The position numbers and the translations under genes were made by a program. From NCBI RefSeq assembly GCF_000495915.1, contig NZ_AOFQ01000052.1, forward strand, positions 30,635-94,634: 64,000 bases of DNA, in the 5' to 3' direction. This document shows positions 21,501 through 31,372 of the stretch, piece by piece; the stretch's first letter is position 1; every line of letters starts with the position of its first letter. The DNA is from Stutzerimonas chloritidismutans AW-1. Its GTDB lineage: Bacteria; Pseudomonadota; Gammaproteobacteria; Pseudomonadales; Pseudomonadaceae. The notes under the pieces are model-generated. The model was not told where the DNA came from. It did not search any database and saw only the letters and a list, made by a program, of their open reading frames with translations.

Positions 21501-24500
21501 CTGCAGTTTCGTTGTCGCCTTCATCCGCCTCGGCAGAAGTCTCATCGACATCGAGCAGCGGCAAATCAAACGCATCGGCGCTCAGCGGCTCATCCAGCGA
21601 TTGAGCAGGATCGTTCTCCGGTCGGATCAGGTCAGGACCCGCATCCGTCTCGAGTAGGGAAGCATCAGTCGAATCAACGCCGTCGAATGCCGGCAGGGCA
21701 CCCTGACGGAAGGCTTTCATCGACTCGATGAGTGCATCAGCACTGCTCATCGGCATCTCGCCCTGCAGCTGCTCGAGCTGCAGCGCCAGATGATCGTGGC
21801 TACGCTGCAACAGCGCTGCAAGCGGGGCGGAATGGACGTAGCGGCCGTCGGAGAGCCCCTCGTAAAGCGACTCCAGCTCATGGGCCAGGTCGCCGATCGG
21901 ACGGATTGCTGCCATCCGGGCGCCGCCCTTGAGGGTGTGAAGGTCGCGCAGCAGAGCCGAGAGCGCCATCTGGTTCGCCGGATCAGCGAGCCAGCGATCA
22001 AGCGCATGGCCGGCGCTTTCCATAAGGTCGACGGCTTCGTCGAGAAAGATCTCAACCATTTCGTGATCGAGATCGTCCTGCGCCTCGTCTTGCGGGGCTT
22101 CTTCTTCGGGCCAGACTTCGGCTTCGGCTTCGGCTTCGGCTGGCAATTCTGTCAGCGAAATCTCGCCAGGAGCAGCAACCGGCACGGGGTCGCCCGGCTG
22201 CTCCAGAACCAATGGATCAATGGCTTCGGCGAGCAATGCTTCGAGCCGCGCCACCAACTCCGACTGCTCACTCACCTGCAGCGCGGCAGCTACCTGATCC
22301 ATCATGCCGACCAACGCTTCATGGCCCTGCTCGACGTCGTCGAAGAAGCGCTCGCTGACAGCCAGTCGCCCCTCCTCAACCACCGCGTACAAACGCAGCA
22401 GCACCTGGCACAACGCCTCCATCTGCGGCAGGTCGGCCATCTTCGCGCCCTGTCCGAGCGTGGTCAGCTCCTGCAGCAGAGCGGAGAGTTCCTGACGCTC
22501 GGCAGGATGCTCGCGCCAGCTGCGCAGCAAATCTTCAGCATCCAGCAGGATGTCCATGCCTTCAGAGAGGAACAGCGCGATCACGCTCGGATCGCGGGCC
22601 TCACCAGCATCGTTATGCTGGCGGGCGCCGGCTTCGACCAATCTGGCCTGATGCAGGGCGTGCACCTTGGCCAGGAACTCCGGGGCGCCTTCTATCGGCG
22701 CCAACGGTTCATGATCGAGATTGGCCAGCCCCTGGCGTAACAACAGCTCGGCCTCATGCAGCAGCTCGGCTTCGGCCAGATCCATCTGGATCAGGTTGGT
22801 CTTGAATTCCTTGACCATCTTCTCCAGAGGCGTTGCGATTTCCGCCACCGGCAGGATGCCGGCCATGTGCGCACTACCCTTGAGCGTGTGCAAGGCACGT
22901 TGCAGTGCATCGGTCACCGGCTGCGGCAGGCGCTGGGCGCAATCGGCGAGAAAACTGACCAGCGTGGTCAGATGCGATTCGGCCTCGTTGCGAAAAATTT
23001 CCAGCAACTGGGGGTCCAGTGCGTCGTCATCGTCTTGCGGCGCCGCGGACGGGGCAGGCTCGTCCGCAATCGCAGCAGGCGTCTCAGCAGGCTGCGAAAG
23101 TACCACTGACTGCCCCTTGGCCAGGGCATGCGCTGCTGCCGCAAGGTGATCGACGTCATCACGCTGGCGCTGGGCCTTGGCTGCGAACTCATCGACGAGG
23201 GCCGGCATCAGCGCAACGACATCGCACACGACCTGCCTCACCGAGTCGGTCGGCTGGATGCTGCGATCGAGAACCCGATTGAGCAGGTTCTCGATGGACC
23301 ACGCCAACTCGCCGATGACCAGTGCACGCACCATCCGCCCACTGCCCTTGAGCGTGTGGAATGCACGTCGCACTTCGCCTAGGGCATCCTTGTTGTCACT
23401 GTCGGCAAGCCAGAGTGGCAACTGCTCGCCAATCGCCTCCAGAACTTCTGCCGCTTCCTCGATGAAGACTTCCAGCAGGTCCTCGTCGACCGGTTCTTCG
23501 TCGGCAGGAGGCGGCAGGAGGCTAGGCGGTACATCCTGAGCAGGGGGGTTGATGGCTGCGACCGGCGCCGCCATGACTTCCTCAAGGCTGAGTACAGGCT
23601 CGACTTCGACCTGCAGGCTTTCAGGTTCGGAATAATCTGGCAGGCTCACTTCCGGAAGATCGAGCTCGGCGACCTGCGCATCGCTCCATTCGCTCAGGTC
23701 CGACTCATCTTCAAGTGAGTCTGGAGGCGTTTCGGACGCCAGTATCTCTTCTGGCAGGTTGAAAATGATTTCTTCATCGCCGGACAGGTCTTCCAGCGTC
23801 CACTCGCTTTCCTCGGCCTCCGCCGCGATCTCCGCATCATGGCTCTCGAGTGGCGCTTGCGCCTCGCTCAAGAAATCAGGGTCCATCGGTGCCGGAGATT
23901 CTTCCTGATCGACCGCAACGGAGTCGAATGCATCCAGACTTGCGTCCGGCTCCTCAGGCAGCACTTCGATCTCGTCCAGCGGATCGGCGAATTCGTTCTC
24001 GACCGCCGCGACCTTCATCGGAGCACTTGCAACTCCAAGCGAGTAGCCGAGGTTCTGCAGGCTTTCTTCGGCCACATCCAGAATCAGATCGCCCTGGGTG
24101 CCGCAATCCTCGGACAGTCGCTCGAGGTAATACTCGACGCTGGTGATCGCGTCAGCCAGGGTATCCAGGCTCTGCCAGTCCGGCACGGCCTGTCGCGCCA
24201 GAAGCTGATCCTGGATGTAGCCATTGCAGGCTTGCAGCAGGGACGCAGCACGCTCCAGGGGAATCATCGCCAAGCCGCCGCGAACCTGAGTGAGCAGATC
24301 CGGCACCCGAGCCAGATGCTCGTGGTTCCATTGCGAGGCAATGAATTCGATGATTGCGTCCTTTGCCTGCTCCAGCCCGTTACGCGCTTCGCGAATGACC
24401 AACTGGTGAATCTGGGCAACATCGGTGGTCGGCAGGTGGCTTGCTTCGCTGCGCTCCTCCGCGGGACCGCCGACCATGCCGGCCAACGTAGCCTCGACAT

Positions 24501-25716
24501 AGAGCAACGCACCGGCGATATCCATCAGGATGGCGTCGTCGGGCGCCTGCTGCCCCTGCGCTACGGACTGGACGAGGACGATCTGATCGAGAATGATCTT
24601 GCGCGGTTGAGCGAAGCCGAGCACTGCCAATGTATCGGCGATCTGCTTGAGCGGGACCTCGAGGCTGGACAACTCGGCAATGACCTTGCGATCGCTGCGC
24701 ACGAACAGGTCAAGGCTGTCCTTAACCCGCACCAGCTCTTCACAAAGGGCAGCGACCACCGAGCGCATCGCGCCACGGTCGGGACCAGCCAGCTGAGCAC
24801 GCTCCTGATCGACCACGGCGCTGTCCGGCAGCGCTTCGTCGAGGCGGTAAAGCTGCTTTAACGCCTGGATACGGGGCGTCTGCCCCGGCGCCTTGGCGAC
24901 GTAGAAGAGCAGGTTCTTGATCAGCTCATCGGGCGCAGCCTGATTTAGGCCATCAGCGCCTTCCTCGACCAACCGCTTGAGCTGCTTGTCTACCTGTCGC
25001 AACAAGGTGCGGACGGAGGTGCCGTTGCTCACGCCGCCACTGGCCAGACCTTCGACCATGCCCGAGGCGATCTGCCATAGCGCCGCCAGTGGCGCATCCT
25101 TGCAGAGCATTTCCAGGCGGGCGAATACCCGCGCCATGTAGCCGAGATTGGTCGGCAGGTCCTGGTTGCGAATCACCCCAACCAGCGCAACCTGCAGCAT
25201 CTGGCGCAGCTTGCGCAGCAGGGCCGGCAGCTCGTTGGTACGCAGACGCTCGACCGACTCCTGGGAAAGCGCCGGCGTGCGTCCGGACAGGTCGGGTGAA
25301 AATAGGCTGGTTTCAGAAAGCAGCTTTTCACCGCGAGCGGCGCGCAGGTCGTTAAGCAGCGGCAGCACCACCATCGGCAGGTCGCGGCGCGCACTCTGAA
25401 TGCGGTCCAGATAGGCAGGCAGCTGCAGGATGGCCTGCATCATCACCTCGAGCGCCTCGCCCTGATTGGCCACCCGCTCGTCGAGCAGGGCCCGCGCCAG
25501 CTGCTCCATTTCCTCGGCGAGCAATGCTGCACCGAAGAACTCCACCATCTGCAGAGTGCCGTGGACCTGATGCACATAGGTCAGGCAAAAGCGCATCCGG
25601 GTCGAGTCCTGTGGGTTCTCGACGAACGCCTCCAGGGCCTGACGCGCCTGCTTAAGCGTCTCGGCAATCTCGCCTTTCACCCACTCCAGGGCGACATAAT
25701 CGTGCCGATCACCCAT
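18562..25716 (-). CDS. chpA: Giant hybrid chemosensory kinase ChpA
   Basis: CheA-type kinase controlling type IV pilus twitching and surface signalling. About 2,384 residues. Phosphotransfer motifs appear in order: HQVHG at about residue 49; HTLKGSGRM about 786; HTLKGSAHM about 942; a threonine version (TTLGQGAKM) about 1087; HTLKGGARM about 1260 and 1494; HTLKGGARL about 1643. The kinase core follows (NAVDHGIEP about 1962, LADDGGGIN, SGRGVGMDVV), then a CheW-like domain and a C-terminal receiver (VVDDSVTVRKV; phosphoacceptor Asp in LLDIEMPRMDG about 2314). Acidic linkers separate the HPt domains. The start at 25716 (MGDRHDYVALEW) has GGAG upstream and matches P. aeruginosa ChpA; an ATG at 25731 overlaps the pilK stop and is the alternative. 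Confidence 0.96.
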   Translation of the reverse strand: MGDRHDYVALEWVKGEIAETLKQARQALEAFVENPQDSTRMRFCLTYVHQVHGTLQMVEFFGAALLAEEMEQLARALLDERVANQGEALEVMMQAILQLPAYLDRIQSARRDLPMVVLPLLNDLRAARGEKLLSETSLFSPDLSGRTPALSQESVERLRTNELPALLRKLRQMLQVALVGVIRNQDLPTNLGYMARVFARLEMLCKDAPLAALWQIASGMVEGLASGGVSNGTSVRTLLRQVDKQLKRLVEEGADGLNQAAPDELIKNLLFYVAKAPGQTPRIQALKQLYRLDEALPDSAVVDQERAQLAGPDRGAMRSVVAALCEELVRVKDSLDLFVRSDRKVIAELSSLEVPLKQIADTLAVLGFAQPRKIILDQIVLVQSVAQGQQAPDDAILMDIAGALLYVEATLAGMVGGPAEERSEASHLPTTDVAQIHQLVIREARNGLEQAKDAIIEFIASQWNHEHLARVPDLLTQVRGGLAMIPLERAASLLQACNGYIQDQLLARQAVPDWQSLDTLADAITSVEYYLERLSEDCGTQGDLILDVAEESLQNLGYSLGVASAPMKVAAVENEFADPLDEIEVLPEEPDASLDAFDSVAVDQEESPAPMDPDFLSEAQAPLESHDAEIAAEAEESEWTLEDLSGDEEIIFNLPEEILASETPPDSLEDESDLSEWSDAQVAELDLPEVSLPDYSEPESLQVEVEPVLSLEEVMAAPVAAINPPAQDVPPSLLPPPADEEPVDEDLLEVFIEEAAEVLEAIGEQLPLWLADSDNKDALGEVRRAFHTLKGSGRMVRALVIGELAWSIENLLNRVLDRSIQPTDSVRQVVCDVVALMPALVDEFAAKAQRQRDDVDHLAAAAHALAKGQSVVLSQPAETPAAIADEPAPSAAPQDDDDALDPQLLEIFRNEAESHLTTLVSFLADCAQRLPQPVTDALQRALHTLKGSAHMAGILPVAEIATPLEKMVKEFKTNLIQMDLAEAELLHEAELLLRQGLANLDHEPLAPIEGAPEFLAKVHALHQARLVEAGARQHNDAGEARDPSVIALFLSEGMDILLDAEDLLRSWREHPAERQELSALLQELTTLGQGAKMADLPQMEALCQVLLRLYAVVEEGRLAVSERFFDDVEQGHEALVGMMDQVAAALQVSEQSELVARLEALLAEAIDPLVLEQPGDPVPVAAPGEISLTELPAEAEAEAEVWPEEEAPQDEAQDDLDHEMVEIFLDEAVDLMESAGHALDRWLADPANQMALSALLRDLHTLKGGARMAAIRPIGDLAHELESLYEGLSDGRYVHSAPLAALLQRSHDHLALQLEQLQGEMPMSSADALIESMKAFRQGALPAFDGVDSTDASLLETDAGPDLIRPENDPAQSLDEPLSADAFDLPLLDVDETSAEADEGDNETAADDSRASDIPFSEELDEIDLSLPELDEVPEAFEAVPAAEEHDTVERDPELVEIFLEEGFDLIESAAGGLQRWMSDVDNSFELEALQRDLHTLKGGARMADIREIGDLSHELEFLYEGLCAGSYRASPELFGLLQACQDRLAEMLEAVRAHQPVPSGDALIETIRHFRNNPDEQLSIPSSVSLKAAQEDAQQSAEAEILDIFVEEADDLLEEMESALGRWDAGREDAAPLADMLRVLHTLKGGARLAGQTALGNMAHDLEQRLSEAQQQGAPWPDSLFLDVQHGYDALLKDVELLRAGLASDGGDASQPESPELEPELPREPVALEQPIVAASTLPKPSTSPAKVLPFIRRAQLAAQEAAARRAPQELVKVPAELLEGLVNLAGETSIFRGRVEQQVSDVGFTLGEMEATIERVRDQLRRLDTETQAQILSRYQAEAERAGYDDFDPLEMDRHSQLQQLSRALFESASDLLDLKETLAARNRDAETLLLQQARVNTELQEGLMRTRMVPFERLVPRLRRIVRQVAGELGKQVEFMVGNATGEMDRSVLERIVAPLEHMLRNAVDHGIEPVERRRAAGKPEQGVIRLDLAREGGDIVLTLADDGGGINLDAVRRKAIERGLMSADSDLSEHEILQFILEAGFSTAERVTQISGRGVGMDVVHSEVKQLGGSMSIESTLGQGTRFLIRLPFTVSVNRALMVYSGEDLYAIPLNTIEGIVRVSPYELEAYYQPDAPRFEYAGQAYELRYLGDLLNNGQKPKLVGQSLPLPVILVRSKEHSVAVQVDSLAGSREIVVKSLGLQFAGVHGISGATILGDGRVVVILDLLATIRVLHAHQLIQLQQPRLIDQVQEPVEVETERPTLVMVVDDSVTVRKVTSRLLERNGMNVLTAKDGVDAITQLQERKPDIMLLDIEMPRMDGFEVATLVRHDERLKDLPIIMITSRTGEKHRDRALTIGVNEYLGKPYQESVLLEAIQRLVHADV
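22116..22139. repeat. Four-copy hexanucleotide repeat inside chpA
   Basis: CTTCGG is repeated four times in tandem, encoding an alternating Glu-Ala stretch in an acidic inter-HPt linker. Copy-number change would alter linker length without a frameshift. Confidence 0.85.
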
Positions 25717-25727
25717 AGCGACTCCGC

Positions 25728-26612
25728 TCATAAACTTTTCCGGGTAAAAGCCAGAACCTGATCGTTGGCCACCGGAAGCAATCCCGGATGCTGCCAACCG
25801 ACCACTTCACCTACACCGATCACCAACAATCCCCCCGGAGCCAGGCAATCTGCCAGGCGATTGAGGATTTCTCGGCGACGCCAGCGGCGGAAATAGATCA
25901 GCAGGTTCTGACAGAAAATAACGTCCATGCTGGAAACGGGCGAGTTCGCCAGTTCCAGCACATTGAGCCTTGCAAAGCACACACGTGCGGCCAGGCCGGG
26001 AATCACTTGAAAACGATCATCGGATAGCGACAGGAAATAACGCTCACGCAACGCCGGTTCGACCTGCTCCAGCTTGCGCGCGCTGTAGACCGCTGTTCGG
26101 GACTTGGCCAGCGCGCTCAGACTGATATCCGTACCGGTGACCCCGAAGCTGCCGTCGAATTCGCGTCCCGCCAGCGCCTCGGCGGTGGCCATGGCTAGCG
26201 AGTACGTCTCTTCACCACTTGCGCAACCCACGCTCCACAGCGCCAGGGGTCGCTTGATCGACTCCTGCTCCAGACGCTGGCGCAAGTAGGTTTCGAGCAG
26301 ATCAAAAGAAGCGGGATGACGGAAGAAACGTGTTTCCTGAACGGTCAGCCTGTCCATGAGGGTCGACCACTCGACAGCACCACGGGGGCCGGAGGTGACC
26401 TGCCGATAGTAGCTGGCATAGTCGGGAGCACCGACCTCGCGCATGCGAGCGCTCAGATTGGTCTGCAGGAAGCTGCGCCTGCGTTCGCTGACGACCATGC
26501 CGGAGCGCTCTTCGAGGAGCGTCTGCCAGTCATGGAATTCCGCCGGCGACATATCGGCCAAGGGCTCCAATGCCCAGTCAAACCTCGGCTGCATGCCCTG
26601 CCCCTCGCTCAT
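25728..26612 (-). CDS. pilK: Chemotaxis methyltransferase PilK (CheR type)
   Basis: SAM-dependent methylation of receptor glutamates, most likely on PilJ. About 294 residues: an N-terminal helical CheR domain (LLEERSGMVVSERRRSFL) and a Rossmann methyltransferase domain with WSVGCASGEETYSLAMA (SAM site) and DVIFCQNLLIYF near residue 230. Starts at 26618, 26612 (MSEGQGMQPRF) and 26594 are all possible; 26612 is chosen without a clear ribosome-binding site. The stop overlaps an ATG just upstream of the preferred chpA start. Confidence 0.9.
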   Translation of the reverse strand: MSEGQGMQPRFDWALEPLADMSPAEFHDWQTLLEERSGMVVSERRRSFLQTNLSARMREVGAPDYASYYRQVTSGPRGAVEWSTLMDRLTVQETRFFRHPASFDLLETYLRQRLEQESIKRPLALWSVGCASGEETYSLAMATAEALAGREFDGSFGVTGTDISLSALAKSRTAVYSARKLEQVEPALRERYFLSLSDDRFQVIPGLAARVCFARLNVLELANSPVSSMDVIFCQNLLIYFRRWRRREILNRLADCLAPGGLLVIGVGEVVGWQHPGLLPVANDQVLAFTRKSL

Positions 26613-26655
26613 GATCATCGGCGGCAGCCATCAGATGACTGCCGCACTGCTCAAG

Positions 26656-28704
26656 TCAGGCCTGATCCGGAGCATCCGGCAGGGTAAAGCCGGAAACGGA
26701 ATGGCGCATCTCGTTGGCCATCTTGGCCAAATTACCGATGCTCTTGGCCGTAGCGGTGGTACCCGACGAGGTCTGCGAGGTGATCTCCTGGATCACGTTC
26801 ATGGTGTTGGAGATGTGGCCGGCCGAAGAAGCCTGCTGGCGTGCCGCGTTGGAGATGTTCTGGATCAGCGCCGCAAGCGTCTTCGATACCTTCTCGATCT
26901 CTTCCAGTGCCACACCGGCGTCCTGCGCCAGACGCGCACCGCGCACCACTTCGGAGGTGGTCTGCTCCATCGAGATGACCGCCTCGTTGGTGTCGGTCTG
27001 AATGGTCTTTACCAGTGCCTCGATCTGCTTGGTCGCCGCGGAAGAGCGTTCAGCCAGGCGCTGTACTTCGTCCGCTACCACGGCGAAGCCGCGGCCTGCG
27101 TCGCCCGCCATGGATGCCTGGATCGCCGCGTTGAGTGCAAGGATGTTGGTCTGGTCGGCAATGTCGTTAATCAGGCTGACGATGTCACCGATCTCCTGGG
27201 ACGACTCACCGAGACGCTTGATCCGCTTGGACGTGTCCTGGATCTGCTCGCGAATGTTGTCCATGCCGGTGATGGTGTTGTGCACCACCTCGTTGCCCTT
27301 GTTGGCAATGGCTACCGAACGTTCTGCTACCGCCGAGGATTCCGCGGCGTTGGCCGATACCTGGTCAATGGAAACCGCCATTTCGTTGATTGCAGCAGAA
27401 GCACCGGCAATTTCCTGGGCCTGGTGTTCGGAGGCCTCGGCGAGGTGCATTGCAGTCGCCTGGGTTTCCTGCGCAGCGCCCGATACCTGAACAGCGGTCT
27501 GGTTGATGGTGGCTACCAGTTCGCGCAGCTGGTCGATGGAGTAGTTGATCGAGTCGGCAATCGCACCGGTGAAGTCTTCGGTAACGGTCGCGGCCACCGT
27601 CAGGTCACCGTCTGCAAGGTCGCCGATTTCATCGAGCAGTCGCAGAATCGCAGCCTGGTTACGCTCGTTCTTCTCAGCGGTTTCGCTCAGGCGGCGGCGT
27701 GCTTCCTGAACCATTACCAGACCAATCAGGATGATCGAGGCCAGCGCAATGGCGCCCAGCACGTAACCGAGGATGGTGTTGAGATAACGGGCATCGGCGC
27801 GGCTCTGTAGGCCTTGCGACAGCGCGGAGGTCTTGTCGAGCAGGGTCTGCGAAACCTCGAAGATGCTGTTAGCCGACTCGCGCACCTGGAACAGTTCAGG
27901 CGACGTTTCGAGAATTTCGTCCACCGATCCGGATACGAACTGGAAGAGCTCAGCGATCTCCGAGAGACGATCCAGCGCCTCTTCGTCGGCCACCGCAGTG
28001 ATGCCCATGGCGACGTTGCCTTCGATCATCGCATTCAGGACTCGACCGAACAGACTGGCATCACGACCGAACATATCGGCCGCCTGTACCGAGTCCTGGT
28101 CACCGGACAGCACCTTGTTCACCGAACCGAGGATACGCTCGGCCAGCAGCGACTGGCGCTGGGCAACCGAAACCTGAGCTGCTGGCGCACCACTTTCCAG
28201 CAGGATGTCGACGACCTCCTCGTACTCGACCTGGAGCTGAGGGATGGTTTCAGCGAGGGTGCTGGCTACCTGGTGGAGCGACAGGACAGTCTGCTCACTG
28301 GCCAGGATGGCGTCGGTATCGCGACGCAGCGTGTTCCAGTCCTGCTCCACCGCGTTGACTTCATCGCGCAACGATTCGGGAACCGCCGGCAGACCGATGT
28401 CCTCGTTTCCTTGCGAGAGATAGGCCCAGCGCTGGTTGAACTCGTTCCGGGCCTGCTTCAGAGACGCGAACGCCTCCTGCGTGCCGGTCGCCGCTTCCAC
28501 GGCATCCTTGGCGATCTGCTGGGACAGTACGCGCAGCTCTCCAGCGTGAGCGATGTATTCGTTATCGTGATCGGCCTGAGTGTTGACGTACGCGAAGTTC
28601 GCGAACAGCAGCACGATCGATACGATCAGCACGATAAACAAACCGGTGGTCAGCGTATTGCTGCGCACCCCGCTCAACAAAGCATTAGCATTCATTTTGA
28701 TCAT
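26656..28704 (-). CDS. pilJ: Methyl-accepting chemosensory receptor PilJ
   Basis: Membrane receptor feeding the Chp kinase. The 682-residue length equals P. aeruginosa PilJ. It has an N-terminal transmembrane helix ([15 protein letters not shown], about residues 22-36), a large periplasmic region with two PilJ-type sensor modules, a second helix near residue 315-335 ([17 protein letters not shown]), a HAMP segment and a long signalling hairpin. The hairpin tip reads [19 protein letters not shown]. The start at 28704 ([10 protein letters not shown]) gives the family N-terminus; the longer frame adds 23 residues not expected there. pilI ends 75 bases upstream. Confidence 0.96.
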   Translation of the reverse strand: MIKMNANALLSGVRSNTLTTGLFIVLIVSIVLLFANFAYVNTQADHDNEYIAHAGELRVLSQQIAKDAVEAATGTQEAFASLKQARNEFNQRWAYLSQGNEDIGLPAVPESLRDEVNAVEQDWNTLRRDTDAILASEQTVLSLHQVASTLAETIPQLQVEYEEVVDILLESGAPAAQVSVAQRQSLLAERILGSVNKVLSGDQDSVQAADMFGRDASLFGRVLNAMIEGNVAMGITAVADEEALDRLSEIAELFQFVSGSVDEILETSPELFQVRESANSIFEVSQTLLDKTSALSQGLQSRADARYLNTILGYVLGAIALASIILIGLVMVQEARRRLSETAEKNERNQAAILRLLDEIGDLADGDLTVAATVTEDFTGAIADSINYSIDQLRELVATINQTAVQVSGAAQETQATAMHLAEASEHQAQEIAGASAAINEMAVSIDQVSANAAESSAVAERSVAIANKGNEVVHNTITGMDNIREQIQDTSKRIKRLGESSQEIGDIVSLINDIADQTNILALNAAIQASMAGDAGRGFAVVADEVQRLAERSSAATKQIEALVKTIQTDTNEAVISMEQTTSEVVRGARLAQDAGVALEEIEKVSKTLAALIQNISNAARQQASSAGHISNTMNVIQEITSQTSSGTTATAKSIGNLAKMANEMRHSVSGFTLPDAPDQA

Positions 28705-28779
28705 TATCCGGCCCCCGCCTGGACCCCCGTCGTTTCCATCCAAGAACCAAAAGGCCGACCTTGGTCGACCCACCTACAA

Positions 28780-29316
28780 CTAAAACGCGACGTCCAGAAA
28801 CGCCTGATGCGTAGCCAATGCGTGCGGGCTGAAGACCAGCCAGGGCTGCTCGCGCTGGAACACACCATGAATGAATGGCTGAATTGATGCCTCGATCGGA
28901 GGCAACTCCTCCGAGAAGGTTTCCACCGCGAAATGCTGCATGCCGAAGACTTCATCGACAGTCAGTCCGGCGAACACTTCCTGGTGATCCACCACCAGCA
29001 CCCTGCGCTGCTTGCGCAGTGCCGAAAGCTCAAGCCCGAAATACCCACAAAGGTCCATCACAGGCAACAATCTGCCGCGCACGTTCGCCACGCCCTTTAC
29101 CCAACTCTTGACGCCGGGAAGCAACGTATAACGCGGCTCATGCAGGATTTCGCCAACCTCCCCCATTGGAGCGACGAACAAGCGCCCCCCCATCCGAAAG
29201 CCGATCCCTCCCCAGGTTTGTACGGCTTCCTGCTGAGAAGGCAGGCCTGCCGCGTACGTGCGGCAACGTTTATCTAGCTCCAGCAACTGCTGAAACGGCG
29301 TTTGCATGTCAGGCAT
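28780..29316 (-). CDS. pilI: CheW-like adaptor PilI
   Basis: Couples PilJ to ChpA in the twitching chemosensory complex. The 178-residue protein carries one CheW domain: GIGFRMGGRLFVAPMGEVGEI, then VKGVANVRGRLLPVMDL, the conserved segment around the receptor-kinase contact. The start at 29316 (MPDMQTPFQ) matches P. aeruginosa PilI; the longer frame uses a GTG. It lies 41 bases after pilH. Confidence 0.94.
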   Translation of the reverse strand: MPDMQTPFQQLLELDKRCRTYAAGLPSQQEAVQTWGGIGFRMGGRLFVAPMGEVGEILHEPRYTLLPGVKSWVKGVANVRGRLLPVMDLCGYFGLELSALRKQRRVLVVDHQEVFAGLTVDEVFGMQHFAVETFSEELPPIEASIQPFIHGVFQREQPWLVFSPHALATHQAFLDVAF

Positions 29317-29357
29317 GCTGGCCACGTCCCTTTGTCCGAGTGTTGGCTACCGCGGCG

Positions 29358-29723
29358 TCAGCCCGCCAGAACGGCATTCAGGGTCTTCAGCAATGTGGCT
29401 TCGTCCACCGGCTTGGTCAGGTAATCCTTGGCGCCTTGGCGTTTGCCCCAGACCTTATCGGTTTCCTGATCCTTGGTGGTGACGATGATCACCGGAATGT
29501 GACTGGTTTCAGAATCTTTGGTCAGTTGGCGCGTAGCCTGAAAACCATTCAGCCCGGGCATGACAATATCCATCAACACGGCATCCGGCTTTTCCTGACG
29601 AGCCAGCGCGACGCCGTCAGCGCCATTCTCTGCTTTAAGCACCACATGGCCATTCTTCTCAAGCATGGCGGTGAGCTTGTACATTTCGGTCGGCGAATCA
29701 TCAACAATCAGAACGCGAGCCAT
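29358..29723 (-). CDS. pilH: Single-domain response regulator PilH
   Basis: A CheY-like receiver of 121 residues, phosphorylated by ChpA. In P. aeruginosa it is associated with pilus retraction and damping of the signal. Acidic pair in VLIVDDSPTEM, phosphoacceptor Asp in VLMDIVMPGLNG (about residue 52), conserved Thr in IIVTTKDQ and Lys in YLTKPVDE. The start at 29723 (MARVLIVDDSP) follows GGAG; the longer frame only reads through the pilG-pilH gap. Confidence 0.95.
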   Translation of the reverse strand: MARVLIVDDSPTEMYKLTAMLEKNGHVVLKAENGADGVALARQEKPDAVLMDIVMPGLNGFQATRQLTKDSETSHIPVIIVTTKDQETDKVWGKRQGAKDYLTKPVDEATLLKTLNAVLAG

Positions 29724-29766
29724 GATTTCTCCATAGGAAGGCTTCAGCGGCAAACAATGCCGAACT

Positions 29767-30174
29767 TCAGGATGCTTGCTCCACCGGTGCGAAATCAGGG
29801 ACGTGCGCCTTGATCGCACCGAGCAGCTCTTCTTTGCTGAACGGCTTGGTAAGGTATTGATCGGATCCGACAATACGCCCTTTGGCCTTGTCGAACAGGC
29901 CATCTTTGGAAGACAGCATGATCACCGGCGTCGACTTGAAGGAACTGTTGTTCTTGATCAACGCACAGGTCTGATAACCGTCCAGCCTGGGCATCATAAT
30001 ATCGACAAAGATGATGCGGGGATGAGTATCCGCAATCTTGGCGAGCGCATCGAAACCGTCCACAGCGGTGATGACATCGCAACCTACTTTCTTCAGCAGG
30101 GTTTCAGCAGTGCGACGAATCGTTTTCGAATCGTCGATCACCATGACCTTCAAGCCCTCGGAGTGCTGTTCCAT
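29767..30174 (-). CDS. pilG: Single-domain response regulator PilG
   Basis: First gene of the Pil-Chp cluster: a CheY-like receiver of 135 residues that in P. aeruginosa promotes pilus extension and activation of adenylate cyclase signalling. Acidic pair in VMVIDDSKTIRRT, phosphoacceptor Asp in IIFVDIMMPRLDG (about residue 58), Ser in VIMLSSKDG and Lys in YLTKPFSKEE. It has a short C-terminal extension after the receiver fold. gshB is divergent, 236 bases away. Confidence 0.95.
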   Translation of the reverse strand: MEQHSEGLKVMVIDDSKTIRRTAETLLKKVGCDVITAVDGFDALAKIADTHPRIIFVDIMMPRLDGYQTCALIKNNSSFKSTPVIMLSSKDGLFDKAKGRIVGSDQYLTKPFSKEELLGAIKAHVPDFAPVEQAS

Positions 30175-30410
30175 TTCGCCCTACCATCGCCTCGGTGAGT
30201 CGTAGTTTATCGTTATGTCAGTGCGCCGGAGGCCCTGCCACCGATGGGCTGCACCCAATCGCCGGACCTTTTTAGCACACTCCTCATGCACACGCTATCA
30301 ACCGGAAAAGCATCCGGATTTTCCTTGACCCAGTGCACAACCACAGCCAATCTGCAGCGACATTTTGAGCCACTGGCGGCGCTTCGCCGCCCATTGCCGG
30401 AGAACACCCC
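30175..30410. other. Intergenic region between divergent pilG and gshB
   Basis: Should hold the promoters of both the pil-chp operon and gshB. I see no strong -35/-10 pair. GGCGGCG (30375-30381) and CGCCGCC (30385-30391) form a tight hairpin just before the gshB ribosome-binding site (GGAGAA), which could affect gshB translation. Confidence 0.4.
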
Positions 30411-31361
30411 ATGACCGTTCGCGTCGGGATCATCATGGACCCTATCGCGCAGATCGCCTTCAAGAAGGACAGCTCGCTGGCCATGCTGCTGGCTGCCCAG
30501 GCGCGAGGCTGGACACTGTTCTACATGGAGCAGCGCGATCTATATCAGCTCGGCAATCAGGCCCGGGCGCGCATGTGCCCGCTGCGGGTATTCAACGACC
30601 CACAACATTGGTTCGAGAAGGATGGGGAGGTCGATGCGGCCCTGACTGATCTGGACGTGATCCTCATGCGCAAGGACCCGCCTTTCAACAGCGAGTATGT
30701 CTACGCAACCTATCTGCTGGAACTGGCGGAAAAGGCCGGAACGCTGGTGGTCAATCGACCGCAGAGCCTGCGCGACTGCAACGAGAAGTTCTTCGCCACC
30801 CAGTTTCCACAATGCACCCCACCGACACTGGTCAGTCGGCGCGCGGACATTCTCCGCGAGTTCGCCCGCGAGCACCGTGACATCATTCTCAAACCCCTCG
30901 ACGAGATGGGCGGTGCATCGATCTTTCGTCATCGCGAGGGCGACCCGAATCTGTCGGTTATTCTCGAGGTTCTGACCGAGCATGGCAGCCGCCAAATCAT
31001 GGCGCAGCGATACATTCCCGCGATCAAGGACGGCGACAAGCGCATCCTGATGATCGATGGCGAGCCGATCCCCTATTGCCTGGCGCGAATCCCCGCCGCT
31101 GGCGAGACGCGCGGCAATCTGGCCGCGGGTGGTCGCGGCGTGGCACAGCCGCTGTCGGATCGCGACCGCGAGATTGCAGCGATCGTCGGCCCGGAACTAC
31201 GCAAGCGCGGCTTGCTGTTTGTCGGCCTGGATGTGATCGGCGACTACCTTACCGAAATCAACATCACCAGCCCGACCTGCATCCGCGAAATCGACAATGC
31301 CTTTGATACCCGCATCGGCGAACGGCTCATGGACGCGATCGCGGCGAAGCTGCAAGGTTGA
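30411..31361 (+). CDS. gshB: Glutathione synthetase
   Basis: Joins gamma-glutamylcysteine and glycine using ATP, the last step of glutathione synthesis in the cytoplasm. The 316-residue protein is an ATP-grasp enzyme of the expected length. It begins VRVGIIMDPIAQI and contains KDPPFNSEYVY, ILKPLDEMGGASIFR (ATP-binding loop) and INITSPTCIREID near the C-terminus. Divergent from pilG and upstream of the TonB-like gene, the same arrangement as in PAO1. Confidence 0.97.
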   Translation: MTVRVGIIMDPIAQIAFKKDSSLAMLLAAQARGWTLFYMEQRDLYQLGNQARARMCPLRVFNDPQHWFEKDGEVDAALTDLDVILMRKDPPFNSEYVYATYLLELAEKAGTLVVNRPQSLRDCNEKFFATQFPQCTPPTLVSRRADILREFAREHRDIILKPLDEMGGASIFRHREGDPNLSVILEVLTEHGSRQIMAQRYIPAIKDGDKRILMIDGEPIPYCLARIPAAGETRGNLAAGGRGVAQPLSDRDREIAAIVGPELRKRGLLFVGLDVIGDYLTEINITSPTCIREIDNAFDTRIGERLMDAIAAKLQG

Positions 31362-31372
31362 ACCAGCTAACA

